From assembly GCA_963743015.1 (NCBI GenBank), contig CAVUOD010000007.1, forward strand, positions 1 to 64,000: a DNA stretch of 64,000 nucleotides, written 5' to 3'. Below the pieces are notes generated by a model that was not told where the DNA came from, made no database searches, and worked only from the letters and a program-made list of their open reading frames with translations. Both the position numbers and the translations under genes were made by a program. The stretch is from CAVSRC01 sp963743015. GTDB taxonomy: Bacteria > Pseudomonadota > Alphaproteobacteria > Rhizobiales > Kaistiaceae. Below, piece after piece: positions 26,396-35,771 of the stretch. Positions within the stretch are counted from its first letter, which is position 1. Every line of letters starts with the position of its first letter.

Positions 26396-27285
26396 ATGCG
26401 TGTTTTCGTGACAGGCGCCTCCGGCTTCGTCGGCTCCGCCGTCGTCCAGGACCTCCTCGCCGCGGGCCACGAGGTGCTCGGCCTCGCCCGCTCCGATGCC
26501 TCCGCCGCTGCGGTCGAAAGGGCCGGCGCCACGGTGCATCGCGGCTCGGTTGAAGACCTCGACAGCCTGAGGCGCGGCGCGGCGGCCGCCGACGGCGTCA
26601 TCCACACCGCCTTCATCCACGACTTCTCGAAGTTCGTGGAGAACTGCGAGATCGACCGGCGCGCCATCACCGCGATGGGCGAGGTGCTCGCCGGCTCGGA
26701 CCGCCCGCTGATCATCACCTCTGGCACCGGCGCAGCGCCCGGCCAGCATGTCGCGCGAAAGCGACAGGTTTCCGACCGACCATCCCAATCCGCGCATCGC
26801 CTCCGAGCAGGCGGCGGACGCGGTCGAGGCGATGGGCGTCAAGGTGATGTCCGTGCGCCTGCCGCAGGTCCACGGGCCGCACGACCACGGCTTCGTGCCG
26901 ATCACGATCGCCATCGCCCGCGAGAAGGGCGTCGCGGCCTATGTCGGCGAGGGCAAGAACCGCTGGCCGGCAGTGCATCGGCTCGACGCCGCCCGCCTCT
27001 ACCGGCTGGCGCTCGAGAAAGGCACGGCAGGCGCGCGCTACAACGCGGTCGGCGAGGAAGGCGTGACGCTGCGCGCGCTCGAGGAGGCGATCGGCCGGCA
27101 TCTGAACATGCCGGTCGTCAGCATCACGCCGGAAGAAGCGGCCGACTATTACGGCTGGTTCGCGGCCTTCGCCGCAGATGGACATGCCGGCCTCGAGCGA
27201 GTGGACGCGGAAGACGCTGGGCTGGCAGCCGACCGGCCCCGATCTGATGAGCGACCTCGAAAACGAGGACTACTTCCGGACATGA
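26396..27285 (+). pseudogene. NAD(P)-dependent SDR/epimerase, two frameshifts
   Basis: An extended SDR of about 295 residues when reassembled. The Rossmann motif VTGASGFVGSAVVQDLLAAG opens the protein. After TSGTGAAPGQ an extra base near 26750 shifts the frame to MSRESDRFPTDHPNPRIASE through VRLPQVHGPHDHGFVPITI and ADYYGWFAAFA. Another extra base near 27178 moves to MPASSEWTRKTLGWQPTGPD and DLENEDYFRT with the stop. Relatives of this type are regulated by adjacent MmyB-like XRE genes, as here. Both genes of the pair are damaged. Confidence 0.8.
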
Positions 27286-27320
27286 GACGCGCCGGTGGGG
27301 GCGCCATGCCCCCACGGCCC

Positions 27321-27992
27321 TTAAGCGGTAAGGGAGAGGGTCGCAGGAATGGCCTCGAAGGCTTCCTCGACCCGGCGGATGAGCAGATCGCGACCGCCAT
27401 GTCCGCGGATGCCTTGCCCACCCGTTCCGCGGCCGGCAACCCAGTTGCTGGCGCCGCAGCGCCACGCGCTGAGCACAAATTCACCCAGCATGCGGAAACG
27501 GACATCTTCCCGGCCATCGATGCCGAGCTTGCCGCCGAGAACGTCGATCAACTGCCTCTGTGCCCGAAGCGAAGCGAGTTCCGAATGGTCGTAGAGGACC
27601 GAGCTGCCTGCAGAAGCGACGATCCTCCGCGTGACCAGGAAGCGTTGGTCCCAATCGACCTCCATCCCACGCAGCGACGTGACGAGGACATCTCTCAGAA
27701 AACCGAGAATGTTCCCTTCGACGTCGCGTGCGCTGACGTCGTCGATATACGCCTCCCACAACTCGGTCTCGGCCGCGATGGCAACGTCTTCTTTCGAGGC
27801 GAAATAGCGGAAGAACGTCCGCTTCGACACTTCGACGCTGTCGACCAGCTCATCGAGGGTCGTTGCCGAGAACCCCTTCGCTGCGAACAGCTCAAGCGCC
27901 GCATCGGCGAGTGCGCGGCGGGTGCGGAGCTTTTTCCGCTCCCGCAGGGGCAGCGGGGCATCGGTGGCGGTGGCGGGTTTTCGCGTCTGCAA
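27321..27992 (-). CDS. TetR-family repressor
   Basis: A 223-residue regulator. The N-terminal TetR helix-turn-helix is clear: LRTRRALADAALELFAAKGF, TTLDELVDSVEVSKRTFFRY and FASKEDV. The C-terminal ligand domain resembles MftR/AcrR types. It is divergent from an MFS transporter gene, with a TAATT-GACA-AATTA palindrome between, the standard layout for an efflux pump and its repressor. Confidence 0.9.
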   Translation of the reverse strand: MQTRKPATATDAPLPLRERKKLRTRRALADAALELFAAKGFSATTLDELVDSVEVSKRTFFRYFASKEDVAIAAETELWEAYIDDVSARDVEGNILGFLRDVLVTSLRGMEVDWDQRFLVTRRIVASAGSSVLYDHSELASLRAQRQLIDVLGGKLGIDGREDVRFRMLGEFVLSAWRCGASNWVAGRGTGGQGIRGHGGRDLLIRRVEEAFEAIPATLSLTA

Positions 27993-28053
27993 TCATGCTT
28001 CAGGATAGCATAATGCTCTGCAGCCGCAATTGCCTCTTATAAAGAAACGCCAC

Positions 28054-28067
28054 TAATTGACAAATTA
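28054..28067. promoter_or_regulatory. TetR operator candidate
   Basis: TAATT-GACA-AATTA is a palindrome in the AT-rich intergenic region between the TetR repressor and the MFS gene. Confidence 0.5.
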
Positions 28068-28121
28068 CTCTGAGAAGCGCATCCTTGGTGCATGTTTCAT
28101 ATCGCCTCAAGGACCGATCCC

Positions 28122-29339
28122 ATGTCGGAAGCCCTCGTCATCGAAGGAAGCGCCCGAAAGGATCGCATTCCCTATCGCGTGGCACTGACCCTGTTGCTGC
28201 TCGCCTCGACACTCGCGGTGATGGCCGGTTCGGCCATCACGCCGGTGCTGGATGTCATGCGCGGCGATCTCGGCATCGATGGAACGGCGGCGGGCCTGAT
28301 CCTCACCATGCACGGGCTCATCATCGCGATCGTCAGCCCTCTGGCAGGCTGGATGATCGACCGGTGGGGCGTGCGCCTGCCGCTGGCCGGCGGGTTGCTG
28401 CTCTACGGGCTCGCCGGTGGCGCGGGGATGGTCACCACCAGCTATTCGGCTCTGATCGTGAGCCGCGCGATCTTCGGCATAGGGGCAGCGCTCGTCTTTA
28501 CCGGAACCACGGTGGCGATGCTGTCACTCTACAGCGGTGCGATCCGTGATCGGGTCATGGGCTGGCGCACCACGGCCACCAGCATCGGCGGGATCATCTT
28601 TCCCGTCATCGGCGGCGGACTCGCCGTCGTTTTCTCATGGCACGCGACCTTCGGCCTTTATGTGGTGGGCGTCCCCCTGGGACTCGCTGCCCTGGCTGCG
28701 ATTCCCGAGACTCGCGGCGAAGCGCGCTCCCACCGGGACGGCGGCTCCGTGTGGACCGTGCTGCGGCGTCCGGCGCTCATCGGCGTTTTCTTTCTGGTCG
28801 TGACCCAGGCCATCATGCTGTACGCGCTGGCCGTCTTCCTGCCGCTCCGCCTGGGGGAGCTTGGCCACGGGGCGCCCGTCCTGGTGTCTGCCTATATGGC
28901 GCTGATGGCGGGGACATCGAGCATCGTCGGGGTCGCCTACGGATGGCTCGGCAAGCGCGTTTCCTATCTTGCCCTGTTGCGGCTGACCGCTGTGACCTGG
29001 ATCGTCGCTTTTCTGATGCTTGGCACGTCAGGCGACCTCGTGGTGCTCGCCGGTGGGAGCGCAGTTCTCGGTATCGGCAACGCCCTCGCCTTTTCAACCA
29101 CCTCCGTCCTGATCGACGAATACGTGTCGGAGGCCCTGCTTGGACGAGCCATGGCGGTTTTCAGCACGTGCATGTTTCTCGGCCAGTTCGTCTCGCCGCT
29201 GCTGCTGGGGCCGCTGATGGAAGCAACGTCGATTGCCGCCGGCTATCTCGTTCTGGCCGGCGGAGCCGCTGTCATTCTCGCGGTCCTGCTTGTTCTGCGC
29301 AGCAAGACAAAGGCTGCCGGAAACACGGAGCCCGGCTGA
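28122..29339 (+). CDS. MFS transporter
   Basis: A 405-residue 12-helix major facilitator. Motif A appears as PLAGWMIDRWGVRLPL between helices 2 and 3, and the second half has the related PLRLGELGHGAP segment. The protein resembles CynX/drug or antiseptic exporters of the DHA1 type, substrate unknown. The ATG of MSEALVIEG is preceded by AAGGA at 8 bases; an ATG 30 bases upstream is also possible. Control by the divergent TetR gene is likely. Confidence 0.88.
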   Translation: MSEALVIEGSARKDRIPYRVALTLLLLASTLAVMAGSAITPVLDVMRGDLGIDGTAAGLILTMHGLIIAIVSPLAGWMIDRWGVRLPLAGGLLLYGLAGGAGMVTTSYSALIVSRAIFGIGAALVFTGTTVAMLSLYSGAIRDRVMGWRTTATSIGGIIFPVIGGGLAVVFSWHATFGLYVVGVPLGLAALAAIPETRGEARSHRDGGSVWTVLRRPALIGVFFLVVTQAIMLYALAVFLPLRLGELGHGAPVLVSAYMALMAGTSSIVGVAYGWLGKRVSYLALLRLTAVTWIVAFLMLGTSGDLVVLAGGSAVLGIGNALAFSTTSVLIDEYVSEALLGRAMAVFSTCMFLGQFVSPLLLGPLMEATSIAAGYLVLAGGAAVILAVLLVLRSKTKAAGNTEPG

Positions 29340-29369
29340 ACAGCCTCGCGACCGCAGGAATCCCCTTGC

Positions 29370-29783
29370 CTAATTGAAGGCGTAGACGGCAAGCAACACG
29401 ACAAGCAGCAGCAGCGCACCGGACGCCGGCCCGAGCGCGAACAGCCGCTGGACGAGCCCGGTATCGCCCGTCCGCCGGATATCCGCGTAGGTCTTGTGGA
29501 TCAGGCCATTCAGCACCGTCAGTATGACCACGAAGACGATCTTGGCCCAGAAGAGCGTCGACAGGCTCGGCGCAAACATGAAGATCATGAGAATGCCGGT
29601 CGCCCACAGGACCGCCAGCCCCGTGCCGCTCATCATCGCCAGCGGCCAGCCCAGAGCCCGCAGGGTCTGCACCTGATCCTCAGGCGCCGAGCGCGCCCGT
29701 ATCATGACCAGGGCACTGGCAAATCCGCCAGCCGCGCCAAGCATCAAACCAACAAAGTGCAGAAACAGAATGAAGCCGTGCAT
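29370..29783 (-). CDS. Four-helix membrane protein, uncharacterised
   Basis: A 137-residue integral membrane protein with four predicted spans: LFLHFVGLMLGAAGGFASAL, LAVLWATGILMIFMF, FWAKIVFVVILTVLNGLIH and SGALLLLVVLLAVYAF. Histidines in the first and third spans (LHFVG, LIHKTY) are spaced as in haem-binding CopD/DUF2269-like proteins, but this is only a resemblance. No operon partner is evident; the MFS gene converges on it. Confidence 0.65.
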   Translation of the reverse strand: MHGFILFLHFVGLMLGAAGGFASALVMIRARSAPEDQVQTLRALGWPLAMMSGTGLAVLWATGILMIFMFAPSLSTLFWAKIVFVVILTVLNGLIHKTYADIRRTGDTGLVQRLFALGPASGALLLLVVLLAVYAFN

Positions 29784-29857
29784 TGCCTACCTCCCGCACT
29801 TCCATTCGCCTCAGGAGAAGGTGTAACACGAGTCGACGCCGTCCTGCGGGTCACAGC

Positions 29858-30781
29858 TCAGACGGCGAGCGTGCCCTCCGCCACCACAACCGCATTGCCG
29901 CCGATGCGCACCGCCGAGACCTCGCCGCCGGCGACGTCGATCTCCAGCGTTATCTTGCTCGGCCGGCCCATCTCCAAGCCCTGCTCGATCACATGGCGAT
30001 GGCTGCCGGAGGGCAGCTCGTCGAAGCGGTGGACGACGCCGGCGAAGGCGGCGACCGCGCTGCCGGTGGCCGGGTCCTCGGCAATGCCGTAGCCCGGCGC
30101 GAACATGCGTGCATGAAAGTCGCTGCCGCTGTGCTCGGTCTCACGGCAATAGAGCCAGACGGAAGCCATCGGCGAACCAAAGGTCCCCGACCATGCGACG
30201 AGGTTCGGCTTGGCGTTGGCCATGGCGTCGAGGCCGCTGAGCGGCACGAAGACGAAAGGCAGGCCAGCCGACCATGCACCGAGCTTGTGGTTCTCGAAGC
30301 CGATCTCGGACGGCCGCAGGCCGAGCGCCGCCGCCACCGCGTCCCGGTCGAACTCGGCTGGCACCGGCACCGGCAGCACCGGGACATCGAAGATCGCGTG
30401 CCCTGCGCGTTCGTCCTTGATGAAGACGCCGGCGCGGACCAGCCCGACGGTCTCCTCCAGGAGCAGCATCATTTCCTTGCCGGACCCGCCATCGGCCGCC
30501 TTGCGGGTGGCCAGCAGCACCGCCGAGCCGACGGTAGGATGGCCGGCAAAGGGCACCTCGCTTGCCGGCGTGAAGATGCGCAGGCGGGCGCTGTGGACCG
30601 GATTCGCCGCCGGCAGGACGAACACCGTCTCCGACTGGTTGAACTCGCGCGCGATGGCCTGCATCTGCGCCGCATCGAGCCCGCTGGCATCGAGCACCAC
30701 GGCAAGCCCGTTGCCGGCAAGCGGGGTGTCGGTGAAGACGTCAAGAATGGCGTAGAGACGAGACAAAGGAATACCTGTCAA
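29858..30781 (-). CDS. PhzF-family isomerase
   Basis: A 307-residue protein of the PhzF/diaminopimelate-epimerase-like fold. Family marks are DVFTDTPLAGNGLAVVLDAS at the N-terminus, the catalytic Glu in NQSETVFVLP near residue 50, FTPASEVPFAGHPTVGSAVL, and the C-terminal-half FAPGYGIAEDPATGSAVAAF. PhzF proteins isomerise trans-2,3-dihydro-3-hydroxyanthranilate in phenazine producers. No other phenazine genes are present, so the substrate here is unknown. Confidence 0.9.
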   Translation of the reverse strand: MTGIPLSRLYAILDVFTDTPLAGNGLAVVLDASGLDAAQMQAIAREFNQSETVFVLPAANPVHSARLRIFTPASEVPFAGHPTVGSAVLLATRKAADGGSGKEMMLLLEETVGLVRAGVFIKDERAGHAIFDVPVLPVPVPAEFDRDAVAAALGLRPSEIGFENHKLGAWSAGLPFVFVPLSGLDAMANAKPNLVAWSGTFGSPMASVWLYCRETEHSGSDFHARMFAPGYGIAEDPATGSAVAAFAGVVHRFDELPSGSHRHVIEQGLEMGRPSKITLEIDVAGGEVSAVRIGGNAVVVAEGTLAV

Positions 30782-30956
30782 TCATGCGGTGAACGCGCGC
30801 TTGTCGCCCGCCCGCGCCCACCGGTCAAGGTTCCGCCGGGGCCAAAGGCCACTGTTCGGCCGCTTTTCCAGTATTCAGCATCCGTTCATCGGCGTTGGCG
30901 CATGGTCGCACCCATGGTTGGCGGAACGATCCGCCGGTTTCCGGAGCAAGACGTCC

Positions 30957-31349
30957 ATGAACAGGTTCGTTTCGGTCGCTTTGGCAGGTGCAGTGGCGCT
31001 TTCGGCCGTCGGCGTGTCCACCACCGGCGCCAGCGCCGACCGTTGGCACCATCATTACCAGCCGCAATACCGTCCGGCGCCGCGCTCCGACATAGGTCCG
31101 GCCCTCGTCGCCGGCGCAATCTTCGGTCTGGCGGTCGGCTCGCTGATGCAGCCTGAGCCAGCCTATCCGGCTTATCCCGCCTATCCGGCTTATCCTGCCT
31201 ACGCGCCGCCGCCGCCGCCGCCGAACTACGCGGCCTATGCCGCCGAGCAGCACTATCAGTGGTGCGCGTCGACCTACGAGACCTACAACGGCGAGACCGA
31301 CACCTGGTACGATTATCGCGGCGTGCCGCACCGCTGCATCAGCCCTTGA
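30957..31349 (+). CDS. BA14K-family protein, first of three
   Basis: A 130-residue exported protein. A signal peptide (VSVALAGAVALSAVGVSTTG) is followed by a His-rich stretch, a small hydrophobic glycine-rich segment (GPALVAGAIFGLAVGSL), tandem PAY repeats with a poly-proline run, and the BA14K end QWCASTYETYNGETDTW-YDYRGVPHRCISP. The C-terminal pattern WC...Y.TY....DT......G....C.SP is shared with the next two genes. BA14K is the lectin-like 14 kDa immunogen of Brucella. The ATG was preferred over an upstream in-frame start because the signal peptide begins there. Confidence 0.85.
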   Translation: MNRFVSVALAGAVALSAVGVSTTGASADRWHHHYQPQYRPAPRSDIGPALVAGAIFGLAVGSLMQPEPAYPAYPAYPAYPAYAPPPPPPNYAAYAAEQHYQWCASTYETYNGETDTWYDYRGVPHRCISP

Positions 31350-31409
31350 GGCGCGGCCGGCCGCACAGACTTTTCCCGGACGGGGGGCACCCAGAACGGG
31401 AGACGTGAG

Positions 31410-31766
31410 ATGAAGAAACCTCTGAGTATCGCCCTGGCGGCAAGCATTGCGATTTCCGCGATCGGCCTGTCGGCCGCGCCGGCAGCCGCACGCAGCCGCC
31501 ACAACGACGCCGCCGCGATCGCCATTTTCGGCGCCATCGCCGGCATGGCGGTCATCGCCGCGGCGAGCCAGCATCACCATCGCGACCGCGGTTATTATTA
31601 CGGCGACTATCCGCCGCCGCCCCCACCGCCGCGCTATTACGGCGGCTACCGCGACTACGACCCGCACGTGGCCTGGTGCCTCGGTCACTACCGGACCTAC
31701 GATCCGGCGACCAACACCTATTTCCGCAGGCCGGGCGTACCGGCGGTCTGCTACTCGCCCTACTAG
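31410..31766 (+). CDS. BA14K-family protein, second of three
   Basis: A 118-residue exported protein: signal peptide (KPLSIALAASIAISAIGLSA), a hydrophobic segment, HHHRDRGYYYGDYPPPPPPP low-complexity, then the BA14K domain HVAWCLGHYRTYDPATNTYF-RRPGVPAVCYSPY. Two cysteines in the domain probably pair. It lies 60 bases after the first paralogue and carries GGGAGACGTGAG before the ATG. Confidence 0.88.
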   Translation: MKKPLSIALAASIAISAIGLSAAPAAARSRHNDAAAIAIFGAIAGMAVIAAASQHHHRDRGYYYGDYPPPPPPPRYYGGYRDYDPHVAWCLGHYRTYDPATNTYFRRPGVPAVCYSPY

Positions 31767-31878
31767 TCACCGGGCGAATCGGACGCACCGGATCAGGCGG
31801 CGACTCCGGCCGCGGGCTGCCGCGACGAGCGGCAGCGCATCTCCACAGCAATACGGGGGAGGCAGAAGGAGAAACATC

Positions 31879-32241
31879 ATGAAGAAATCGATCATCGCGG
31901 CCGGATTGGCGACCGTGCTGGCAGCAACGAGCTTTGCCGGCAGCGCCACAGCCGACCCGTTTGGCAGGTACCCTCCCCGCCAGCCCCAGCCGACCTACCA
32001 CCACTACCGCCACCATCATCATCGCGACTTCGATCCCGGCCCGGCGATCGTCGCCGGAGCCGTGTTCGGCATGATCGGGGCGGCACTCGCGGACTCCTAT
32101 CAACAGCCGTACTACGGCTATGCGGGCCCGCGCTCGCACACCGCCTGGTGCGAATGGCGCTACAAGACCTACAACCCGGCCACCGACCTGTTCTATGCGC
32201 GGCCGGGCGTGCAGGAATACTGCCACTCGCCTTACGACTAG
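31879..32241 (+). CDS. BA14K-family protein, third of three
   Basis: A 120-residue exported protein: signal peptide (KSIIAAGLATVLAATSFAGS), a His/Tyr-rich stretch (YHHYRHHHHRDF), a glycine-rich hydrophobic segment (GPAIVAGAVFGMIGAALADS), and the BA14K domain HTAWCEWRYKTYNPATDLFY-ARPGVQEYCHSPYD. AAGGAG precedes the ATG. Upstream spacing of about 110 bases from the second copy suggests a shared or nearby promoter. The tandem trio arose by duplication and has diverged. Confidence 0.88.
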   Translation: MKKSIIAAGLATVLAATSFAGSATADPFGRYPPRQPQPTYHHYRHHHHRDFDPGPAIVAGAVFGMIGAALADSYQQPYYGYAGPRSHTAWCEWRYKTYNPATDLFYARPGVQEYCHSPYD

Positions 32242-32490
32242 GCTGCGGCACCGATAAGCGCCGTCCGGGCGGCCGCCCGGATGGCCGGTGTCTTGCGCAG
32301 CCTGCCGTGCGCCACGCCGCCACGCGCAGTTTCGTGAAACGCGCCGCCTCAGTCGGCCGGCGCCCCGGCGCCAGCCTTTCTGTGCCCGGCCCGCGCCCGC
32401 CGGTGTTGACGAACGGCGCCCGATACGACTTTGATCGCGCGTAGCCAGTCGAGCGGAGAGCAGACCAATTTCGGGGGGCACTGCGACTGA

Positions 32491-33912
32491 TCCTGCCGGC
32501 GCGCCGGTCGCCGCGGCCCGGGTCCTGCGCCGGCTGCCGCGGTCGACGAAATACGCCTGCCGCGCCTGGGCTTCCACTTCCGCCTGCTGAGAGTCTTCGA
32601 GTACGGCGCGCGCCTCATCTCGATCGCCCTGATCGTCCCCTACCTCTTCCTGTCCTGGCAGCTCTACGTTACCACCGGGCGACCGGCCGCGGTCATCGCG
32701 GCCGCCGGCATCGCCGTCGTTTTTGCGTTCGTCGCCTACGTAACCTGGCGCAGCTTCGGCACGGTCAGCCTCCTGCGGCTGCGCAGCTACTTCGTGGCCG
32801 TTCCTCTGCTTCTCTACCTGACGGTTGCCGTCCTCTATCGCCTGAAGGCGAACGGCTGGCAGATTCAGAGCGTTCTGGTCATCGTCCTCGGTGCGTTGGC
32901 GCTGATCGCGCTTCCCTCGATCCTGGCCATCTATTTCCGGCGCATCCGCTTCGCCCGGCTGCTACGCGGCCGCGTCCGCCTGAAGGCGATCATCGACCCA
33001 CGCACCGGGGCGGCCAGCCGCCGCCAACTGCCGCGCCGCCCACCACGGCAGCGTCGGAAGGCGTTTGCCTATCTCGGCGCGAGCCTCGTCCTCTTCTTCG
33101 CCTTCATGGCCTTCTCCGTCACGAGCAGCCAGTGGCAGGAGCATCCCCTCTCGTTCGTCTTCTCCTCCGCAGTCAGCCTGCTTGCCGGGTTCAGCTTCTT
33201 CTTCTTCGTCATGTTCCGCCGCCATTCGCAGCCGACCGCCGACGAAGCGCTGCAGGGCGATCGGCGAGCGCCATTTCTCTATCTGCGCTCGTTCGACGAC
33301 GACTACGACAGCCACTGGCGACCGATGAAGTTCCTCCGCTTCTATCTCTTCCCGGTGTTCATGGTCTTCGACTATTCGCTCGAAGACCGTATCGCCCGCT
33401 TCTTCAGGCGCTTCGGTCCGCTGGTCGCCATCGGTTCGCCCAAGGAAAAGATGCCGGGGCTCGGCGCAGCGCGCGTGCTGCTTGACGACGCGAGCTGGCA
33501 AGCCGCAGTGCTGGAGTGGATGGAAGCGGCCGAAGCCATCGTGGTTCTGGCAGGCCGCACCGAATGGCTGGTCTGGGAGCTTCGCCAGATTCGTGAACGT
33601 GCGCTGACGAGGAAGGCGCTGATCATATTTCCGCCAGCCGGCCGCAAGGACGCCGCCACCCGCCTCGACACTGTGCACCGCGCTTTTTCTGGATCGCAAT
33701 GGGAGGCAACGCTCGCCGGCGTGGACCGCCCCGCTTCGCTGCGTGCCCTGGTCCTGAGGAACGACGGCGGCATCGTCGTCGTGCGCAGCCGCAGCCGCTC
33801 GCGCGACGTGATCCTTGTCGCCACGATGGTTGCGCATTATCTGCTTCAGCGCCGCGGCGAGTGGGATATCGGCGAAAGCCAGGCACAGGCAGGCCCTGGC
33901 CAATCGGCCTGA
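32491..33912 (+). CDS. Membrane protein with a conserved cytoplasmic RSFDDD domain
   Basis: The open frame begins after a stop and has no ATG/GTG/TTG before GTG at 32794, yet clear protein sequence (DEIRLPRLGFHFRLL and two membrane spans) precedes that codon. The start is therefore unresolved; a frameshift in the G run near 32474 or 32517 may hide it. About six membrane spans form the N-terminal half. The C-terminal domain contains PFLYLRSFDDDYDSHW, FGPLVAIGSPKEKMPGLGAA, DDASWQAAVLEWMEAAEAIV and LVWELRQIRERALTRKALII. This arrangement (RSF.DD, GP.VAIG.P, D..W...V, WEL) recurs in uncharacterised bacterial membrane proteins and looks Rossmann- or TIR-like. Function unknown. Confidence 0.6.
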   Translation, partial: SCRRAGRRGPGPAPAAAVDEIRLPRLGFHFRLLRVFEYGARLISIALIVPYLFLSWQLYVTTGRPAAVIAAAGIAVVFAFVAYVTWRSFGTVSLLRLRSYFVAVPLLLYLTVAVLYRLKANGWQIQSVLVIVLGALALIALPSILAIYFRRIRFARLLRGRVRLKAIIDPRTGAASRRQLPRRPPRQRRKAFAYLGASLVLFFAFMAFSVTSSQWQEHPLSFVFSSAVSLLAGFSFFFFVMFRRHSQPTADEALQGDRRAPFLYLRSFDDDYDSHWRPMKFLRFYLFPVFMVFDYSLEDRIARFFRRFGPLVAIGSPKEKMPGLGAARVLLDDASWQAAVLEWMEAAEAIVVLAGRTEWLVWELRQIRERALTRKALIIFPPAGRKDAATRLDTVHRAFSGSQWEATLAGVDRPASLRALVLRNDGGIVVVRSRSRSRDVILVATMVAHYLLQRRGEWDIGESQAQAGPGQSA

Positions 33913-33939
33913 GCGCGCCGGTGCAACGCCGGCCCGGCC

Positions 33940-35227
33940 TCAGTCGGCCGCCGGCGCTCCGGCGCCGGCGATGCGGCGCACCAGCGGCGCGATGGTCAGC
34001 CCCTGGACGATGATCGAGAAGATCACCACGCCATAGGTCGCAACCAGGATCGGGCCGCGATAGTCGCCGACCGGCAGCGACAGGGCGAGCGCTACCGAAA
34101 TGCCGCCGCGCAGGCCACCCCATACCATCACCCGCACCGAGCCGGTGGCGAAGCGCCGTCTCAGCGACAGAAGCAGGACCGGCCCCGACACCGAGGCGTA
34201 GCGGGCGATCAGCACGATCGGAATGGCAATCAGCGCCAGCACGATCAGCTCAGGCTTGAAGGCGATCACCAGCACCTCGAGCGCGATCAACACGAACAGC
34301 ACCGAATTGAGCAGCTCGTCGATCAGCTCCCAGAACTGGAAGAGATGGGTGCGCGTCGTCTCGCTCATTGCCGTGACGCGGCCGCGATTGCCCATGAATA
34401 GCCCGGCGACCACTACGGCAATCGGCCCGGACGTATGGACATGGAGCGCCAGGGCATAGAGTCCGGTGACCAGCGCCAGCGTGATCAGGATCTCGACCGG
34501 ATAATCGTCAATCGTCTCCATCGCATGGACCGAGATGTAGCCGGCGACGATGCCGAGCACGGCCCCGCCGACCGCCTCGAACAGGAAGACCTCGCCGGCA
34601 TAGACCAGACCGACGCTACCGCCGCCATGGCCCGCCTCGGCGCCCGTGCCCACGGCCAGGCCGAGAAGTACGGTGAACACCACCACCCCGACGCCATCGT
34701 TGAACAGGCTCTCGCCGGTGATCTTGATCTCCATGCTCTCCGGCAGCCGCACCGATTTCAGCAGCGACAGAACCGCCACCGGATCGGTCGGCGAGATGAG
34801 CGCGCCGAAGACCAACGCCCAGATGAGCGGCAGATGGATGCCGAGCACGGCCGCCGCGCCCCATGTCGCCACCCCGACGATGACCGTGGAGATGAGCACG
34901 CCGACGGTGGCCAGCAGCGCCACCGGCAGAGCCTCGGAGCGCAGCTTGCCGAAATCGACATGCAGGGCACCCGCGAAGAGCAGGAAGGCCAGCATGCCGT
35001 TCATCATCGTGTCGTAGAAATTGATCCGGGCGACCGCCGCGGTGAACGATTTCGAGAATGGTCGAGTTGGGCAGCACGTCGTCGACCACGACCAAAGCGA
35101 GCGAGGCGGCAAGCCCGAGGATGAGCAGGCCGATCTGATGCGGCAGGCGGATGAAACGCCGGTTCACCCAGCCGAAGACGGCCGAGAGGACGAGTACCAA
35201 CGCCGCAATGTCGAAGAAGCTCAGCAT
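33940..35227 (-). pseudogene. Na+/H+ antiporter (NhaP/CPA1), frameshifted
   Basis: The N-terminus MLSFFDIAALVLVLSAVFGW to VVVDDVLPNSTILEIV is in one frame. After an extra base near 35044 the rest continues AAVARINFYDTMMNGMLAFL through the ion-binding GALISPTDPVAVLSLLKS, ESLFNDGVGVVVFTVL and WGGLRGGISVALALSLP to the end. The ND/PTDP motifs are those of CPA1 antiporters. Restored, the protein has about 428 residues and would exchange Na+ for H+ at the inner membrane. An internal start could give a version lacking the first two helices. Confidence 0.82.
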
Positions 35228-35288
35228 GGCTGCCCCCTGCCCGTCTGACCAGCCGCTACGTTAGCCGCCGTCCATGGCAAAGACGAGG

Positions 35289-35768
35289 CTATTGCGCGAG
35301 CGTCTTGATCATGCGCGGCAGCATGCGGCCGGGGATCGATCCGGAGGGCGACTGCCCGATGATGTGCATCCCCACGCGTTCGTAGAAGGCTACCGCGTTG
35401 GGATCGGCATCGAGCGTCAGCCGATCCGCGCCGAAGGCCCCAGCGCGCGCTTCGGCATGGTGCCACAGTGCCCGCCCGACACCGACGCGCACGGTGCCGG
35501 GTTCGACGAAGAACAGCCGCACCTCGGCGGCACGGCCATCGTCCCTATCCTCCGGCACGAGTTGCAGGAGACCGACGATGACCTCGCCCGCCTCGGCAAC
35601 CCACACCTGGCCACGTTCGATCGCTTCGGGTTGAACCGTAAGTTCGGCGCGGCAAAGCGCCATGAAGGCGTCGTCGTAGCCCCACAGCGCCTTCGAGCGC
35701 AGGGCAAGAGCGCTGAGCGCGGGCGCTTCCGACGGGAGTGCCCGCCGGATGCGAACGCGCTCCGCCAC
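35289..35768 (-). CDS. GNAT acetyltransferase
   Basis: A 159-residue single GNAT domain. The acetyl-CoA loop is slightly off consensus as RVGVGRALWHHAEARAGAFG near residue 95; strand 5 ends in LTLDADPNAVAFYERVGMHI, the usual C-terminal GNAT signature. The GTG start lies 3 bases after the ilvC stop codon, so it is probably co-translated with ilvC. Substrate unknown; there is no evidence for a role in isoleucine/valine synthesis beyond position. Confidence 0.85.
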   Translation of the reverse strand: MAERVRIRRALPSEAPALSALALRSKALWGYDDAFMALCRAELTVQPEAIERGQVWVAEAGEVIVGLLQLVPEDRDDGRAAEVRLFFVEPGTVRVGVGRALWHHAEARAGAFGADRLTLDADPNAVAFYERVGMHIIGQSPSGSIPGRMLPRMIKTLAQ

Positions 35769-35771
35769 AGC

